NCBI RefSeq assembly: GCF_004364175.1
Contig: NZ_SNZW01000015.1
Span: 134,326-198,325 of the forward strand
DNA length: 64,000 bases
DNA from: Maribacter caenipelagi
GTDB lineage: Bacteria > Bacteroidota > Bacteroidia > Flavobacteriales > Flavobacteriaceae
Direction of reading: 5' to 3'
In this document: positions 43,953-54,354 of the stretch, in pieces
Layout: each line of letters begins with the position of its first letter
Position numbering within the stretch: the stretch's first letter is position 1
Translations under genes and position numbers: made by a program
Notes under the pieces: model-generated
The model's database searches: none
Seen by the model: the letters and a program-made list of their open reading frames with translations, nothing else
What the model was told of the DNA's origin: nothing

Positions 43953-43994
43953 AGTTCTTACTTAATTTTTATTATTAGTTCATTTATAAATAAT

Positions 43995-44393
43995 TTACTT
44001 ATCTACGTTTACCATCCATCCGATACCGAAACTATCTGTACATCTACCAAAATGACCCCATTCTCGTTCTCTAAACTCGTGATGTACTTGACCGCCACTC
44101 GATAATTCTTTGAATAATTGTTTTCCTTCATCCAAATCATATAAATCAACACTCATATTAATTTGGTTACCATTGTTCAATGGTGTATCTGGCGAGGCAT
44201 CGTATGCCATAAAGTGTACGCCTTTACCTTTTAACTCTGCGTGCTGTAATTTTTGACGGAATGATGACGGGACATCAATTTTCTTTTCCTCGTACGTTTG
44301 TCTATTTTTTATTTCTGCGTTGAACAGATATGCGTAGAAGTTCAATGCTTCTTGACAGTTACCGTTAAAGGCTAAATATGCTTGTATTTTCAT
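43995..44393 (-). CDS. VOC-family (PhnB-like) protein
   Basis: The 132-residue protein has the PhnB-type vicinal oxygen chelate fold: MKIQAYLAFNGNCQEALNFY at the start, KLQHAELKGKGVHFMAYDAS in the middle and a C-terminal GRCTDSFGIGWMVNV. Members resemble glyoxalase and bleomycin-binding proteins, but the PhnB branch has no proven activity. No operon partner is evident. Confidence 0.85.
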   Translation of the reverse strand: MKIQAYLAFNGNCQEALNFYAYLFNAEIKNRQTYEEKKIDVPSSFRQKLQHAELKGKGVHFMAYDASPDTPLNNGNQINMSVDLYDLDEGKQLFKELSSGGQVHHEFREREWGHFGRCTDSFGIGWMVNVDK

Positions 44394-44495
44394 GATATAT
44401 TGTTTTTATACAATTTACCCAATACGCTAAATTCCCCTTGTCTTAAAACACTTAGTTATTGATGCATTTCGCAATCCGAAATTATCCAGACGAAA

Positions 44496-45983
44496 TTATT
44501 CAAGTACTATTTTAGTATCATCGATAAACTGAAAAAATGATAGCTTCTCATTAGAACCCGTAAATATTAAATTTGTAGATAGTTCGAAAAGGTGCGCTTC
44601 GGTTTCAAAAAAGTGCATCATGTAACCAGCTGTGTTTACAAAGGCTACATACTCCCCTATTTCTGGCAATCTCGGCAATCTTGTTTTACGTTTTAAAAGC
44701 ACATCTCTTTCTAAACAATAGGCTCCGGTAAAAAATAAATCAACAGATTCGTCTTCCTCTACTTCTGAATTATACATCATATAGGGATCCAAAAGAAAAT
44801 CGGCGCTAGAACTCATCATCTGGCTCATATTCATTTCTAAGCCAACTAGCCATTGACCTTTGGCATCCTTTTTTCTATGGATGACCTTCGCAACCGTCAT
44901 ACCTACTTGGTCCAGTAAAGAACGCCCTGGTTCAATGCGGATTTCAATATTATTCTGAAGTAACAATGATGCAACCGACAAGCCGGATTCTTCATCCATA
45001 AAGTCTAATACTTCTTTTAGAAAAGTGCCTTTATTTATTTTATTGAAAAACGGATAGGTATTTAACCTACCTCTTAGTTCACCATTTTCTAGTCTAAAAC
45101 CAAGACCATTATTGTTAAACGTAATATCATTGCTTTGATCAGTAACTGCTTTCTTTAAATTTTCATTGAAACTCGACCACTCTTCTTCATCTTCTAAATA
45201 GTTCATTAGAATTCCGCCACCTATATCGATAAAAGATACCTCATGACCTTTGTCTTTTAAAGCTGCCGCAATATGTATACTCGAAATTAAACTAACGCTT
45301 CGTTGGTGAGTTGAATACCCATCTAAATGAAAATGTAATCCTGTTACTTCTAATAGATTGAACGCTTTATTCTCACCGACATAAGAACCTATAAAATCAA
45401 TGACCTCATCTACGTCAAAGCCAAATCGACTGTATAATTTTTCTCCGTTAACGCTAAATCCGCTAATGCGGAAACCTACATTCGCTTTTTTACCTATTCT
45501 TATAGCAACGGCTTGGGTTAACCTACACTCATCTTCATTATCTAAAATAATTGGCACACCTGTTTGTATTGCCAACTCAATTTGCGCCTCGGTTTTTATG
45601 GCCGCTGTCAATACTAAATTTTCGCTATTTCCACCTAATGATAAAGATTGCTCCAATTCTTTAAAACTTGCAGTATCTACACCTATACCCGATGCAAATG
45701 CCTGCTTGACCAAGCCTTTTGATTTGTTTGCTTTTCTAGCATAGAAAATTCTATATTTTAATCCGTATGATTCAAAAACCTGTTTGTAGCTCTCGCAATT
45801 TTGATTAAAAGATGGTAAATGATGTATGTTTATTGGTGAACCATATCGTTCAACTAAACCTCTTACCACTGTTTGATCATTGAACAGTTCATGCATCCAA
45901 TTCGAAGTAATCGGTGTTAATTCATTCTTTGGTTTTCCTTTATAGTACATTTTCTGTTCTATCATAGTTTTCTGTTCTTCCAT
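44496..45983 (-). CDS. PLP-dependent decarboxylase-like enzyme (Y4yA/DapDC fold)
   Basis: The 495-residue protein has the type III PLP fold of diaminopimelate/ornithine decarboxylases. The PLP lysine is in FYARKANKSKG (about 80-90), a Gly-rich phosphate loop in FIDIGGGILMN, and the acidic region in IEPGRSLLDQ. The C-terminal barrel ends with EIGEYVAFVNTAGYMMHFFE. It resembles the Y4yA group, which lies in small amino-acid-derived biosynthetic clusters. The start overlaps the FAD gene by 44 bases from the first ATG, or 26 from the next (MIEQKMYY). It is the last of three coupled genes. Confidence 0.82.
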   Translation of the reverse strand: MEEQKTMIEQKMYYKGKPKNELTPITSNWMHELFNDQTVVRGLVERYGSPINIHHLPSFNQNCESYKQVFESYGLKYRIFYARKANKSKGLVKQAFASGIGVDTASFKELEQSLSLGGNSENLVLTAAIKTEAQIELAIQTGVPIILDNEDECRLTQAVAIRIGKKANVGFRISGFSVNGEKLYSRFGFDVDEVIDFIGSYVGENKAFNLLEVTGLHFHLDGYSTHQRSVSLISSIHIAAALKDKGHEVSFIDIGGGILMNYLEDEEEWSSFNENLKKAVTDQSNDITFNNNGLGFRLENGELRGRLNTYPFFNKINKGTFLKEVLDFMDEESGLSVASLLLQNNIEIRIEPGRSLLDQVGMTVAKVIHRKKDAKGQWLVGLEMNMSQMMSSSADFLLDPYMMYNSEVEEDESVDLFFTGAYCLERDVLLKRKTRLPRLPEIGEYVAFVNTAGYMMHFFETEAHLFELSTNLIFTGSNEKLSFFQFIDDTKIVLE

Positions 45984-47757
45984 CTCTTTTTAAAATTGCA
46001 GTGCACGTTTCTTTTGCCCAATCTGTTGCAAAATCATTTCTAGTTCTTGATAATGTATCATTATCGCAGGTAATACCTTCTGTTGGTGTGCCATAAAAAG
46101 TAATATTGTTATTTACGATTCCTGTTTTTGAAACCGGATTTCCCTTGGAATTTATCTCTAGACAGCCCGGTATATACCTTGTATTCGTAATATTCTCATA
46201 CTCACGTATGAGTCCGTTTTTATGTAAATTTTGATATAATTCGTTTTCGAAACCATTTTGTTTGGCTCGTGATATAGTGGCGTTTATCAGGTAATTTATT
46301 TCAGTTGCCTGCCCACTTTCAATCTCTAAAGTAAAATTATCATTGACGTCATTTGGTGCAATACGTGCCGATTTTGTATACGAGAAATCTAAAATTCCTG
46401 CTTTGCACAACGCTAACATTTTTTGCATGTTCTTAACTGGTGGACCGTAAGATAATCTATTGAAGAGTCCGAAATAATAGGTATCGAACTCTTTATGTGA
46501 TTCTGCATCTAGACCTCCAAAACTATATATTTCATTGAAAATGGGACTTATTTTTCGCCACATAGCGACTGCAGCCATAAACGGACTATTATCTTCGCCC
46601 AGTTTTGCTTCATCTATTAAAATCTCGACATAAACTTGTTGTACCATAGACGATAAAATAGGCTCATCTTTGAACGGATTAACAATAGCTTCCCAATTAA
46701 AAACAGGACTCTCAGGATAATCTTCGTGAAAATATTGAACCTGATTTTCCATTACCGTAAAGTCATCATCGCAGTAAAATTTATGTCCGTTATTATTGAA
46801 CAAAACACTATAAAATGCGTAGTAAAATTCCTTTTTTATCAATGGTAAAAGGGTGCTATTAAAACTAATTGGTTTTTTAGATTTCAAGTTTTGAACTACT
46901 TCGTCTGTAAAAAACTGAAGTGCTAATTCTGAAATTGGTGATCCATTTCTGGGTACCATGGGCAACCCAGTTCTTGAAAAAGGATATATTTTATAGGGCT
47001 CTTTTTCTGAAGTAATATATTTTAAAATTCCTTTATCATTCTTTTTAAAGATACCTCCTCTACCCTCGGTTAAAGCTAAAATTGCATCAATAGCGGTTAG
47101 TCCAAATCCTTTGACAGCCACTTGTGACTTAGGTGTTACCAAACTCAATTTTTCGTTCGTCGGATAAATAAAATCTATCTTTTTTTCAAGACTTATAGTA
47201 TTGTTTATCTGAGATTTAAATGAAACATGACCAGTGGTGAACAATACCTTTTGGCATACTACATTAAACTCGTTACCTAAATCTTTGTACTTACCTGAAA
47301 CATGGTAATCACCATTATTTTTATAAACATTTATTACCGAACCAATGTGTGTAACTACTTTAATATTCTTTGGTAAACTTTCAATGACAGATTCAAAACA
47401 GTGGATTAGATATTGACCAACAGTTTTTCTGGGAGCATAGTCTCCAGGTCCAGCATTAGGTATATCATTTTGCTTTAGCCATGAGATAAAATCTTTCGGA
47501 TTTTTTACAATAGGTAAGGGTTCTCTTAATGTCCAACTATTAATATTCCTATTCGCATAATTCATAATTAAAAAATCAGGTTGATCTGTACGGTATACAT
47601 CACCTGCCGCAAAAAAACGTGTTGTGTTGAATAGATGAATCTCTATAGATTGAAAAATAGAAGCTTCATGTAAAAATGCAGCCAATCGTTCAAAACCATA
47701 AAAACCCTTAGGTCCAAAACCTATAATTCCTATTTTGTATGCTGTATCGCAGTTCAT
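45940..47757 (-). CDS. FAD/NAD(P)-binding protein of a small biosynthetic cluster
   Basis: The 605-residue protein starts with a dinucleotide-binding motif (YKIGIIGFGPKGFYGFERLA) and has a second Gly-rich element (QVAVKGFGLTAIDAILALTE, about 226-245), both of the NAD_binding_9-type FAD family. It is probably a flavin oxidoreductase or monooxygenase on amino-acid-like substrates. I chose the ATG at 47755-47757 (MNCDTAYK), 8 bases after the upstream stop; a GTG five codons earlier would overlap that gene. It lies between two PLP enzyme genes and shares their operon. Confidence 0.8.
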   Translation of the reverse strand: MNCDTAYKIGIIGFGPKGFYGFERLAAFLHEASIFQSIEIHLFNTTRFFAAGDVYRTDQPDFLIMNYANRNINSWTLREPLPIVKNPKDFISWLKQNDIPNAGPGDYAPRKTVGQYLIHCFESVIESLPKNIKVVTHIGSVINVYKNNGDYHVSGKYKDLGNEFNVVCQKVLFTTGHVSFKSQINNTISLEKKIDFIYPTNEKLSLVTPKSQVAVKGFGLTAIDAILALTEGRGGIFKKNDKGILKYITSEKEPYKIYPFSRTGLPMVPRNGSPISELALQFFTDEVVQNLKSKKPISFNSTLLPLIKKEFYYAFYSVLFNNNGHKFYCDDDFTVMENQVQYFHEDYPESPVFNWEAIVNPFKDEPILSSMVQQVYVEILIDEAKLGEDNSPFMAAVAMWRKISPIFNEIYSFGGLDAESHKEFDTYYFGLFNRLSYGPPVKNMQKMLALCKAGILDFSYTKSARIAPNDVNDNFTLEIESGQATEINYLINATISRAKQNGFENELYQNLHKNGLIREYENITNTRYIPGCLEINSKGNPVSKTGIVNNNITFYGTPTEGITCDNDTLSRTRNDFATDWAKETCTAILKRDGRTENYDRTENVL

Positions 47758-47765
47758 AAACTTAC

Positions 47766-48770
47766 TTACCACCCACCAATCGGTGTAAAGGCGTTTCTAC
47801 TTTCTGGAAGTTTCTTCAACAACCACTCTTTGTTATAAATAGTATCTAAATAACGTTCACCGCGATCACATAAAAACAGTGCACAATTACTACCTTCTTC
47901 GATATGCTTACTATATTTTTTTACCGCACTGATCATGCCACCTGAAGAACCTCCACATAAAATAGATTCGCTTTCTAATAATGACCAACATCCTCTAGCA
48001 CAATCAACATCATCAACATACATGTGGTCGTGAATTCTATCGGTATCTAAAAATTGTGACGGTACGCCTGCCCCATGGCCAGGAATTAATCTTTTCAATG
48101 GCGGACCACCAAAAAGCACACTGCCAACGGCATCTACCGCAATAATTTTAGTATCAAGATTGTTTTCATAAATATAATCTGCACAGCCCATTAAAGTTCC
48201 GCATGTACTGGTTGCCACAAATAGGTAATCTAACTTTCCTTGTAGAGAGTCCATCATCTCTGTCATCGTTTTATGATGCGTTAATGGATTGTCTTGATTA
48301 CCATATTGGTTCGACCAAAAACTATTAGGGATACTGATTAACAGATTTTGCACACGTTCTAATCTTGCCGCTAGAAAACCACCATCCTTTTTTGGTTCTG
48401 TAATTTTTTCTATGCGAGCACCATATGTTTTTAGAATTTTTTCAGTGTGCGAATTCAATTTCGGATCTACTACTACAATCAATTTAAGACCATAATACAA
48501 GCATGCCTGCGCCAAGCCAACCGCCATATTACCTGAGCTTGATTCCACTACCGTATCTCCTTTTTTAATTCTACCATTGGCAAGTGCTTGTTGTACTATA
48601 AAAAGTGACGTTCTATCTTTTATGCTTCCGCCAGGGTTTGCTGCTTCTAACTTTCCAAAAAGGTTAAATTTATTTTGTTTGAAAATTCTATTTAGTTGTA
48701 CCAAAGGCGTATCGCCTATGGTATGTATAATGGATTCAGAAACAGTGTCTGAAATATGTTGCGTGATCAT
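47766..48770 (-). CDS. Cysteine-synthase-like PLP enzyme (SbnA-like)
   Basis: The 334-residue protein has the type II PLP fold of O-acetylserine sulfhydrylases: the PLP lysine in NPGGSIKDRTS (about 46-56), the asparagine loop VESSSGNMAVGLAQ and the phosphate loop TSTCGTLMGC. It differs from housekeeping CysK and resembles SbnA, which makes diaminopropionate precursors for siderophores. With the FAD protein and the decarboxylase-like enzyme it probably builds an amino-acid-derived small molecule. It is the first gene of this operon. Confidence 0.82.
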   Translation of the reverse strand: MITQHISDTVSESIIHTIGDTPLVQLNRIFKQNKFNLFGKLEAANPGGSIKDRTSLFIVQQALANGRIKKGDTVVESSSGNMAVGLAQACLYYGLKLIVVVDPKLNSHTEKILKTYGARIEKITEPKKDGGFLAARLERVQNLLISIPNSFWSNQYGNQDNPLTHHKTMTEMMDSLQGKLDYLFVATSTCGTLMGCADYIYENNLDTKIIAVDAVGSVLFGGPPLKRLIPGHGAGVPSQFLDTDRIHDHMYVDDVDCARGCWSLLESESILCGGSSGGMISAVKKYSKHIEEGSNCALFLCDRGERYLDTIYNKEWLLKKLPESRNAFTPIGGW

Positions 48771-49104
48771 CGTCTAATATTTTTAACTAAAATGCCCAGA
48801 AATAAGCATTATGTAATTATGCATGTTAAAAGTACTTAGGTCAACAGTAAAGGAATATCACAATAGAATTTTTAAATAGCTCTTTTCGTTTTACGCTCTA
48901 GAATATGCTCTAATAAGGCGACTGAAAGAACGAACTACCACTTACTAAAACCGATTCTCGAAAATAAAAACTGCGCTTTTATGATTTTATAACGTTGGAT
49001 TAAAAAGTAGGAAAAATAAAAATTTGATAATTTATGATTCATTGCTCCGTTTTACTCTAAAAAAATTCCTAATTTCAAGGGACTCAAATAAATAGGATAA
49101 ACGA
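48771..49104. other. Divergent intergenic region, no gene seen
   Basis: This 334-base gap separates the minus-strand PLP/FAD cluster from the plus-strand molybdenum enzyme genes and must hold both promoters. I see no ORF and no clear TAnnTTTG box on either strand, and no strong inverted repeat. Confidence 0.5.
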
Positions 49105-49569
49105 ATGGCAAATTTCAGTTTAAAAGTAAATGGAAAAACTCAAGAAGTAGATGTAGATCCCACTACACCAATACTTTGGGTATTACGAGATAATTTAAAA
49201 TTGGTAGGTACAAAATTTGGTTGTGGTATTGCACAATGTGGTGCTTGTACCGTTCACTTAGGCGATAATGCTGTACGCTCTTGCCAACTGCCGGTTTCTG
49301 CCGTTGGAGAGCAATCAATTACAACAATTGAGGGACTTTCTGAAAACGGAGACCATCCGGTTCAAAAGGCTTGGTTAGAAGAAGATGTCTACCAATGTGG
49401 CTATTGTCAAGCAGGTCAAATTATGAATGCTAGTGCATTTTTAAAACGAAACCCTAACCCTACAGATACAGAAATTGAAGATGCTATGAACGGTAATATC
49501 TGTCGTTGTGGCACATATACGCGAATTAAGAAAGCAATTAAAAATGCTTCAAGTATTTCTAACGCGTAA
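49105..49569 (+). CDS. 2Fe-2S subunit of a molybdenum hydroxylase (IorA-like)
   Basis: The 154-residue protein has the two [2Fe-2S] sites of xanthine-oxidase-family small subunits. The plant-type site is [14 protein letters not shown] (about 45-58) with the fourth Cys in RSCQLP. The second uses [10 protein letters not shown] and [11 protein letters not shown]. It passes electrons from the molybdenum subunit encoded 48 bases downstream. There is no export signal, so it must travel with the large subunit. Confidence 0.93.
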   Translation: MANFSLKVNGKTQEVDVDPTTPILWVLRDNLKLVGTKFGCGIAQCGACTVHLGDNAVRSCQLPVSAVGEQSITTIEGLSENGDHPVQKAWLEEDVYQCGYCQAGQIMNASAFLKRNPNPTDTEIEDAMNGNICRCGTYTRIKKAIKNASSISNA

Positions 49570-49617
49570 ACACTTTGCCCCACAGTTTTGGGATATTAAC
49601 CTTCAAAAAAAACACAG

Positions 49618-51822
49618 ATGACACTTATTAAAACAACATATAATAGACGTTCTTTCTTAAAAAGCGGTTCGCTTGCCGGTGGTGGTATGATTTTAGGATT
49701 CAGTTGGCTAGCATCATGCAAGCCCACCCCAGAGCAGGTAAGCAACATACCAAAAGAATGGTTCGATATTAATAGCTTTCTTAAAATTGGAGATAATGGT
49801 ATGGTAACTATTATGTCGCCTAACCCAGAAATTGGACAGAATGTAAAAACCTCTATGCCCATGATCGTGGCAGATGAATTAGATGTCGATTGGAAAAATG
49901 TAATCGTTGAACAAGCGCCTTTAAATACCGATATTTTTCAAAGACAATTGGCAGGTGGTAGTCAATCTATTCGTGTTGGTTGGTCAGGCTTAAGAATGGC
50001 AGGTGCTACTGCTAGACATATGCTAGTTGCCGCAGCTGCAGATGCTTGGCAGGTTGATGCATCTGAAATTACAGTTGATGCCGGTGTTATAAGTCACGCC
50101 GCATCAAATAACTCAGCCGGATTTGGGGATATGGCTTCGAAAGCAGCAACGATGCCAGTTCCTGAAGAAGTGAAACTTAAAGAAACAAATGATTTTGATA
50201 TTATTGGAACTGATAGACTAAATGTTGACGGTCCAAATATTATAACCGGAAAGCCTTTATTCGGAATTGATATTCAAGAAGAAGGAATGATGATTGCCAT
50301 GATCGTACACCCTCCTGCGTTTGGCATGACTTTTAAATCTATGAATGCCGATGCTGTAAAATCTATGCCAGGTATTAAAGATGTTTTTCCTATTGATGTA
50401 TATAAAGATGAAACGGAAAAACAATGGTCTGATGCAGGTGGTATCGATAAACTAGTTGCTATTGTTGGCGAGAGTACTTGGCAATGTATGCAGGCTAAAA
50501 AAGCTTTAAATGTAGAGTGGGAAGAATCTTCGGCTTTAGAAAGTACAGAAGGTCATAATGTAGCATTGACAAAGTTATTGAACACTTCTTCTAAACAACC
50601 TGCTCGTAAAGATGGTAATGTAGCTAGTGCTTTTAAAAAAGCGGATAAAGTTATAGAACGCACATACAGCGCTCCTTTTTTAGCACACAATACGATGGAA
50701 CCGATGAACTTTTATGCAGATGTTACTGCTGAAAGAGCTTTATTCAACGGACCAATACAAACTCCTGAATTTTTAGAAAAGACCTTGGCTTCGAGATTAG
50801 GTATGCCAGTGGAGAAAATAGATATTAAAATGAGCCGTATGGGTGGCGGATTTGGTCGTCGTCTGTATGGAACTTTCGGTGTGGAAGCTGCAGTAATTTC
50901 TCAACACATGCAAGCACCAATTAAATTGGTGTACACCCGTGAAGATGATATGACCCAAGGTACCTACCGCCCAACTTATAAAGTAAAATATAAAGCAGGT
51001 TTAGATAAGGAAGGTAATTTAATTGCATGGCACGTTAAAGGTGCGGGATCTAATGATGATTTACTTTTTGAAAATAGATTTCCGGCAGGAGCAGTAGATA
51101 ATTACCTAGCTGAAAAATTCAGTCTAGAAACAAATGTTACTACAGGTGCATGGCGTGCACCACGTTCTAATTTTATTGCCGGTGCAGAACAAGCATTCTT
51201 AGATGAAGTTGCCGAAGCTGCTGGTAAAGATCCGATAGAATTTAGATTAGAATTATTTGATAGGGCTTTTAAAAACCCTGTTGGTGAACCAGAAAATAAT
51301 GACTACGACCCTGTTCGTTATGCAGGTGTACTTAAATTAGTGAGAGAAAAATCTGGTTGGGACGGAAGTGAGAAAAACGGTGCTGCAAGGGGTGTTTCTG
51401 CTTACTACTGCCACAACTCTTATGTTGCACAAGTTTTAGATATGTCTACCGATACAAAGTCACCAACGGTTAATAAAGTATGGTGTGCGGTAGATTGCGG
51501 AATTGTCATAAACCCAATGGCTGCTAAAAATCAAATTGAAGGCGGAATCATTGATGGCATCGGTCACGCTACCTATAGCGAAATGACTTTTGAAGATGGT
51601 AAACCTCAACATAAAAATTTTGATACGTATCGCTTAATACGACACAAAGAAGCACCGAAAGAAATTGAAAGCTTTTTCGTGGATAATGGAATAGACCCAA
51701 CCGGATTGGGAGAGCCATCTTTGCCTCCTATTATCGGAGCTTTGGCAAATGCCCTATATAAAGCTACAGGTCAAAGACATTATAATCAACCATTTATTAC
51801 TGAAAAATCGGTAATTGGCTAA
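49618..51822 (+). CDS. Molybdopterin-binding subunit of an exported hydroxylase (IorB-like)
   Basis: The 734-residue protein has a twin-arginine signal (NRRSFLKSGSLAGGGMILGF) with a following cysteine (ASC), so it is periplasmic or lipid-anchored. Molybdenum-cofactor binding segments are visible: QLAGGSQSIRVGWSGLRMAG, MSRMGGGFGRRLYG (about 405-418), TGAWRAPRSNFIAG and a final GLGEPSLPPIIGALANAL with the catalytic Glu. It resembles isoquinoline 1-oxidoreductase beta subunits or related aldehyde dehydrogenases, which oxidise heterocycles or aldehydes. Substrate unknown. The electron acceptor, usually a cytochrome, is not nearby. Confidence 0.9.
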   Translation: MTLIKTTYNRRSFLKSGSLAGGGMILGFSWLASCKPTPEQVSNIPKEWFDINSFLKIGDNGMVTIMSPNPEIGQNVKTSMPMIVADELDVDWKNVIVEQAPLNTDIFQRQLAGGSQSIRVGWSGLRMAGATARHMLVAAAADAWQVDASEITVDAGVISHAASNNSAGFGDMASKAATMPVPEEVKLKETNDFDIIGTDRLNVDGPNIITGKPLFGIDIQEEGMMIAMIVHPPAFGMTFKSMNADAVKSMPGIKDVFPIDVYKDETEKQWSDAGGIDKLVAIVGESTWQCMQAKKALNVEWEESSALESTEGHNVALTKLLNTSSKQPARKDGNVASAFKKADKVIERTYSAPFLAHNTMEPMNFYADVTAERALFNGPIQTPEFLEKTLASRLGMPVEKIDIKMSRMGGGFGRRLYGTFGVEAAVISQHMQAPIKLVYTREDDMTQGTYRPTYKVKYKAGLDKEGNLIAWHVKGAGSNDDLLFENRFPAGAVDNYLAEKFSLETNVTTGAWRAPRSNFIAGAEQAFLDEVAEAAGKDPIEFRLELFDRAFKNPVGEPENNDYDPVRYAGVLKLVREKSGWDGSEKNGAARGVSAYYCHNSYVAQVLDMSTDTKSPTVNKVWCAVDCGIVINPMAAKNQIEGGIIDGIGHATYSEMTFEDGKPQHKNFDTYRLIRHKEAPKEIESFFVDNGIDPTGLGEPSLPPIIGALANALYKATGQRHYNQPFITEKSVIG

Positions 51823-51845
51823 TGCCCTTATGCTATTGTAAAACG

Positions 51846-51876
51846 AAAACGCCGAAATATAAGATTTCGGCGTTTT
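51846..51876 (+). terminator. Terminator between convergent genes
   Basis: AAACGCCGAAAT and ATTTCGGCGTTT form a 12-bp perfect stem with a 5-base loop and a T run after it. It follows the IorB-like stop by 24 bases and probably also serves the minus-strand gene ending at 51892. Confidence 0.9.
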
Positions 51877-51891
51877 TTTTCTACTAGTTGA

Positions 51892-52770
51892 TTATATTTT
51901 GAACTTTAATACTGCTCTAAAATAACTTCTAGAGTCATTATCAATGGTGAGTAATGTATTATTTTTTCCGTCTTTTAGTTTATTGCTCAAACTGAAATTA
52001 TAAGCGGCACGAACATCTAATTGCAAATGATCCGTAAAATGATACTCGTATTGTAGACCACCGTTGATTAAAGACATATTTATTATTTCTGCATATTCCT
52101 CACCGTTTACCAATGCCCCGTTTTGTATGTTAGAAGTGAACCCATCTAATTGCGTGAATAGCTTAAGGCGATGTTTATCAGAAAGGTGATATTGTAAATT
52201 AGTTTTTGGTATACCTATATTATATGACCAATCAGGTCTAAATTTTTTGTAATAGCTTATAAAGGGTAAAGGAAAAACATACCCCCTATTTTGTGAGTAT
52301 GATAATCCAACAATTAAACGAGATAGCCTACCTATATCATTTTCAAAACTTTTAATGAACACAACGTCTCCTGAAAAAACAAAGTCATTGGCATTTAAAC
52401 TTTTGGCAGTTAGGTTAGTACTAATCCCTGGTTGAAATCGTACTCCCAATCGCCATTCATTTTTTAAAGGTTTTGTGTACCCAAAAGTAAAATCCAATAA
52501 TTTAAAATCATTTAATAAATCTCTATCAAAAGGAAGCTCATCATTTTTAAAACGTAGATGTACGTTACTATAATCTATTCCTAAGAGTAAATATTCACCT
52601 TCCTTTTTAAGTTTTAATGGGTAATTGACTAAAAATCGTGATCGCGTATACTCAACATCTGAACCTTTATTGGGGATGAATGTAAAATCTAAACGAGTTA
52701 AATCATTTAATTGTGCATGCCCGGCAAAACTTATAATTAAAAGAAAAAATATAAGGAATATAAATCGCAT
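51892..52770 (-). CDS. Outer-membrane beta-barrel protein (DUF6268-like)
   Basis: The 292-residue protein has a signal peptide (MRFIFLIFFLLIISFAGHA, mature from QLND) and alternating strands ending in FRAVLKFKI. The pattern (TRLDFTFIPNKGSDVEYTRS, then FLVNYPLKLKKEGEYLLLGI) resembles DUF6268, a barrel family of unknown function. It is a single gene on the minus strand. Confidence 0.75.
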   Translation of the reverse strand: MRFIFLIFFLLIISFAGHAQLNDLTRLDFTFIPNKGSDVEYTRSRFLVNYPLKLKKEGEYLLLGIDYSNVHLRFKNDELPFDRDLLNDFKLLDFTFGYTKPLKNEWRLGVRFQPGISTNLTAKSLNANDFVFSGDVVFIKSFENDIGRLSRLIVGLSYSQNRGYVFPLPFISYYKKFRPDWSYNIGIPKTNLQYHLSDKHRLKLFTQLDGFTSNIQNGALVNGEEYAEIINMSLINGGLQYEYHFTDHLQLDVRAAYNFSLSNKLKDGKNNTLLTIDNDSRSYFRAVLKFKI

Positions 52771-52878
52771 TTATTATTGATTGCATCTGTGGTAAAGAAT
52801 GATAATGCAAGATCCTTAATATTATTGTACTGACTTAGTGCTATTAAGTTTAAAACTATCTTAAATAAAAATTGCTTT

Positions 52879-54354
52879 CTATAATTCAAGAATTTTAGAA
52901 ACCTTCTCTAATTCTTTTTCAAACAAAACCTTGGATACTTCTTTTTTGTAAAAAGGGACCATTATATTCAATTGTTCTTTTCCTTTTTCAGACGTTGTTA
53001 ATTCTGGAAATGCCTTTTCAAGTACATCTAACATAATCTTCACCGATGTTGATGCACCAGGCGATGCCCCTAGCAAGCAGGTAATTCTACCATCTTTACT
53101 ACTTACTAGCTGTGTGCCAAATTCCAACGAACCGCCTTCAAACTCATCTTTCTTAATCGTTTGTACTCGTTGACCGGCTACCATTATCTCCCAGTCTTCG
53201 TTTTTGGCATCTTTAAGAAATACTCTTAACGAGTCCATTCTATCTTCAAAGCTCATAGCTACCTGTTCCACCAAATATTTTGTTAGCGGTAAATTGTGCC
53301 AAAACACACCCCACATTGATGGTATATTTTCAAAATTGATAGATTTCAATAAATCTAAATAAGAACCTTCTTTTAAAAACTTAGGGCTAAACCCTGCAAA
53401 CGGACCGAACAACAATTCTTTTTTTCCGTTGATAAAGCGCGTATCTAAATGAGGTACGGACATAGGTGGATCACCAATACCTGCTTTGCTATATACCTTA
53501 GCATTATGTTGGTTGGTTATATCTGGATTTTTACATACCAACCACTCCCCGCTTACCGGGAAACCACCATAACCATCCTTTTCATCAATCTCTACTTTTT
53601 GTAATAATAACAAACTACCACCGCCAGCACCTATAAAAACATGCTCTGAATCTACAGTACCTTTCTTCCCCGTTGTAAGATTTTCCATTTTTACCAACCA
53701 GTCTACATCATGATCAGGGTCAATATCTTCAACCTCGGTATTGAACAATACCTTAGTATCATACTTCTTTTCTAGAATATCGAATAATTGCGCTGTTAAC
53801 GAACCATAATTCATTTCTGTTCCCCTATCTATTCTAGAAGCTGCCATTACCTCATCTTCAGTTCTACCATGCATCATCAAAGGAAACCACTCTTGCATCT
53901 TTTCAGCCTCTCTGGTAAACTCGATAGTATCGAACATAAAGTGCTCTTTATAAGCTTCAAATCGTTTTTCAAGATAGTCGGCATTGTCTTTCCCTTTTAC
54001 CCAACTGTGATGGGGCACGGGAGTAATAAATGATTTAGGATCTTTAATTAATCCTTCAGCCACTAAAAATGACCAATATTGTTTAGAGGTTTCAAATTGC
54101 GTACAAATGTCTATCGCCTTTTTTATATTCACATGCCCTTCTTCATCTTCGGGTGTGTAATTAAGCTCGCATAAGGCAGAATGACCTGTACCAGCATTGT
54201 TCCAAGCGGCTGAGCTTTCTTGTGCTACTTTATCTAATCGTTCAACGATCAGTACATTAAGATCTGGCTTTAACTGTTTTACCAATAAGGCTAACGTAGC
54301 ACTCATGATACCTGCGCCTACACAAATAAGGTCGTACTCTTTTCTCAATTCCAT
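52879..54354 (-). CDS. mqo: Malate:quinone oxidoreductase
   Basis: Mqo oxidises malate to oxaloacetate and reduces quinone at the membrane, a TCA cycle step. The 491-residue protein has the FAD motif DLICVGAGIMSATLALLV (about 8-25), then ESSAAWNNAGTGHSALCELN and the typical YTPE, FIGAGGGSLLLLQK and KLLGASPGAST-like end (CLLGASPGASTSVKI). Length matches the family. It lies alone, opposed to a small membrane-protein gene. Confidence 0.96.
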   Translation of the reverse strand: MELRKEYDLICVGAGIMSATLALLVKQLKPDLNVLIVERLDKVAQESSAAWNNAGTGHSALCELNYTPEDEEGHVNIKKAIDICTQFETSKQYWSFLVAEGLIKDPKSFITPVPHHSWVKGKDNADYLEKRFEAYKEHFMFDTIEFTREAEKMQEWFPLMMHGRTEDEVMAASRIDRGTEMNYGSLTAQLFDILEKKYDTKVLFNTEVEDIDPDHDVDWLVKMENLTTGKKGTVDSEHVFIGAGGGSLLLLQKVEIDEKDGYGGFPVSGEWLVCKNPDITNQHNAKVYSKAGIGDPPMSVPHLDTRFINGKKELLFGPFAGFSPKFLKEGSYLDLLKSINFENIPSMWGVFWHNLPLTKYLVEQVAMSFEDRMDSLRVFLKDAKNEDWEIMVAGQRVQTIKKDEFEGGSLEFGTQLVSSKDGRITCLLGASPGASTSVKIMLDVLEKAFPELTTSEKGKEQLNIMVPFYKKEVSKVLFEKELEKVSKILEL

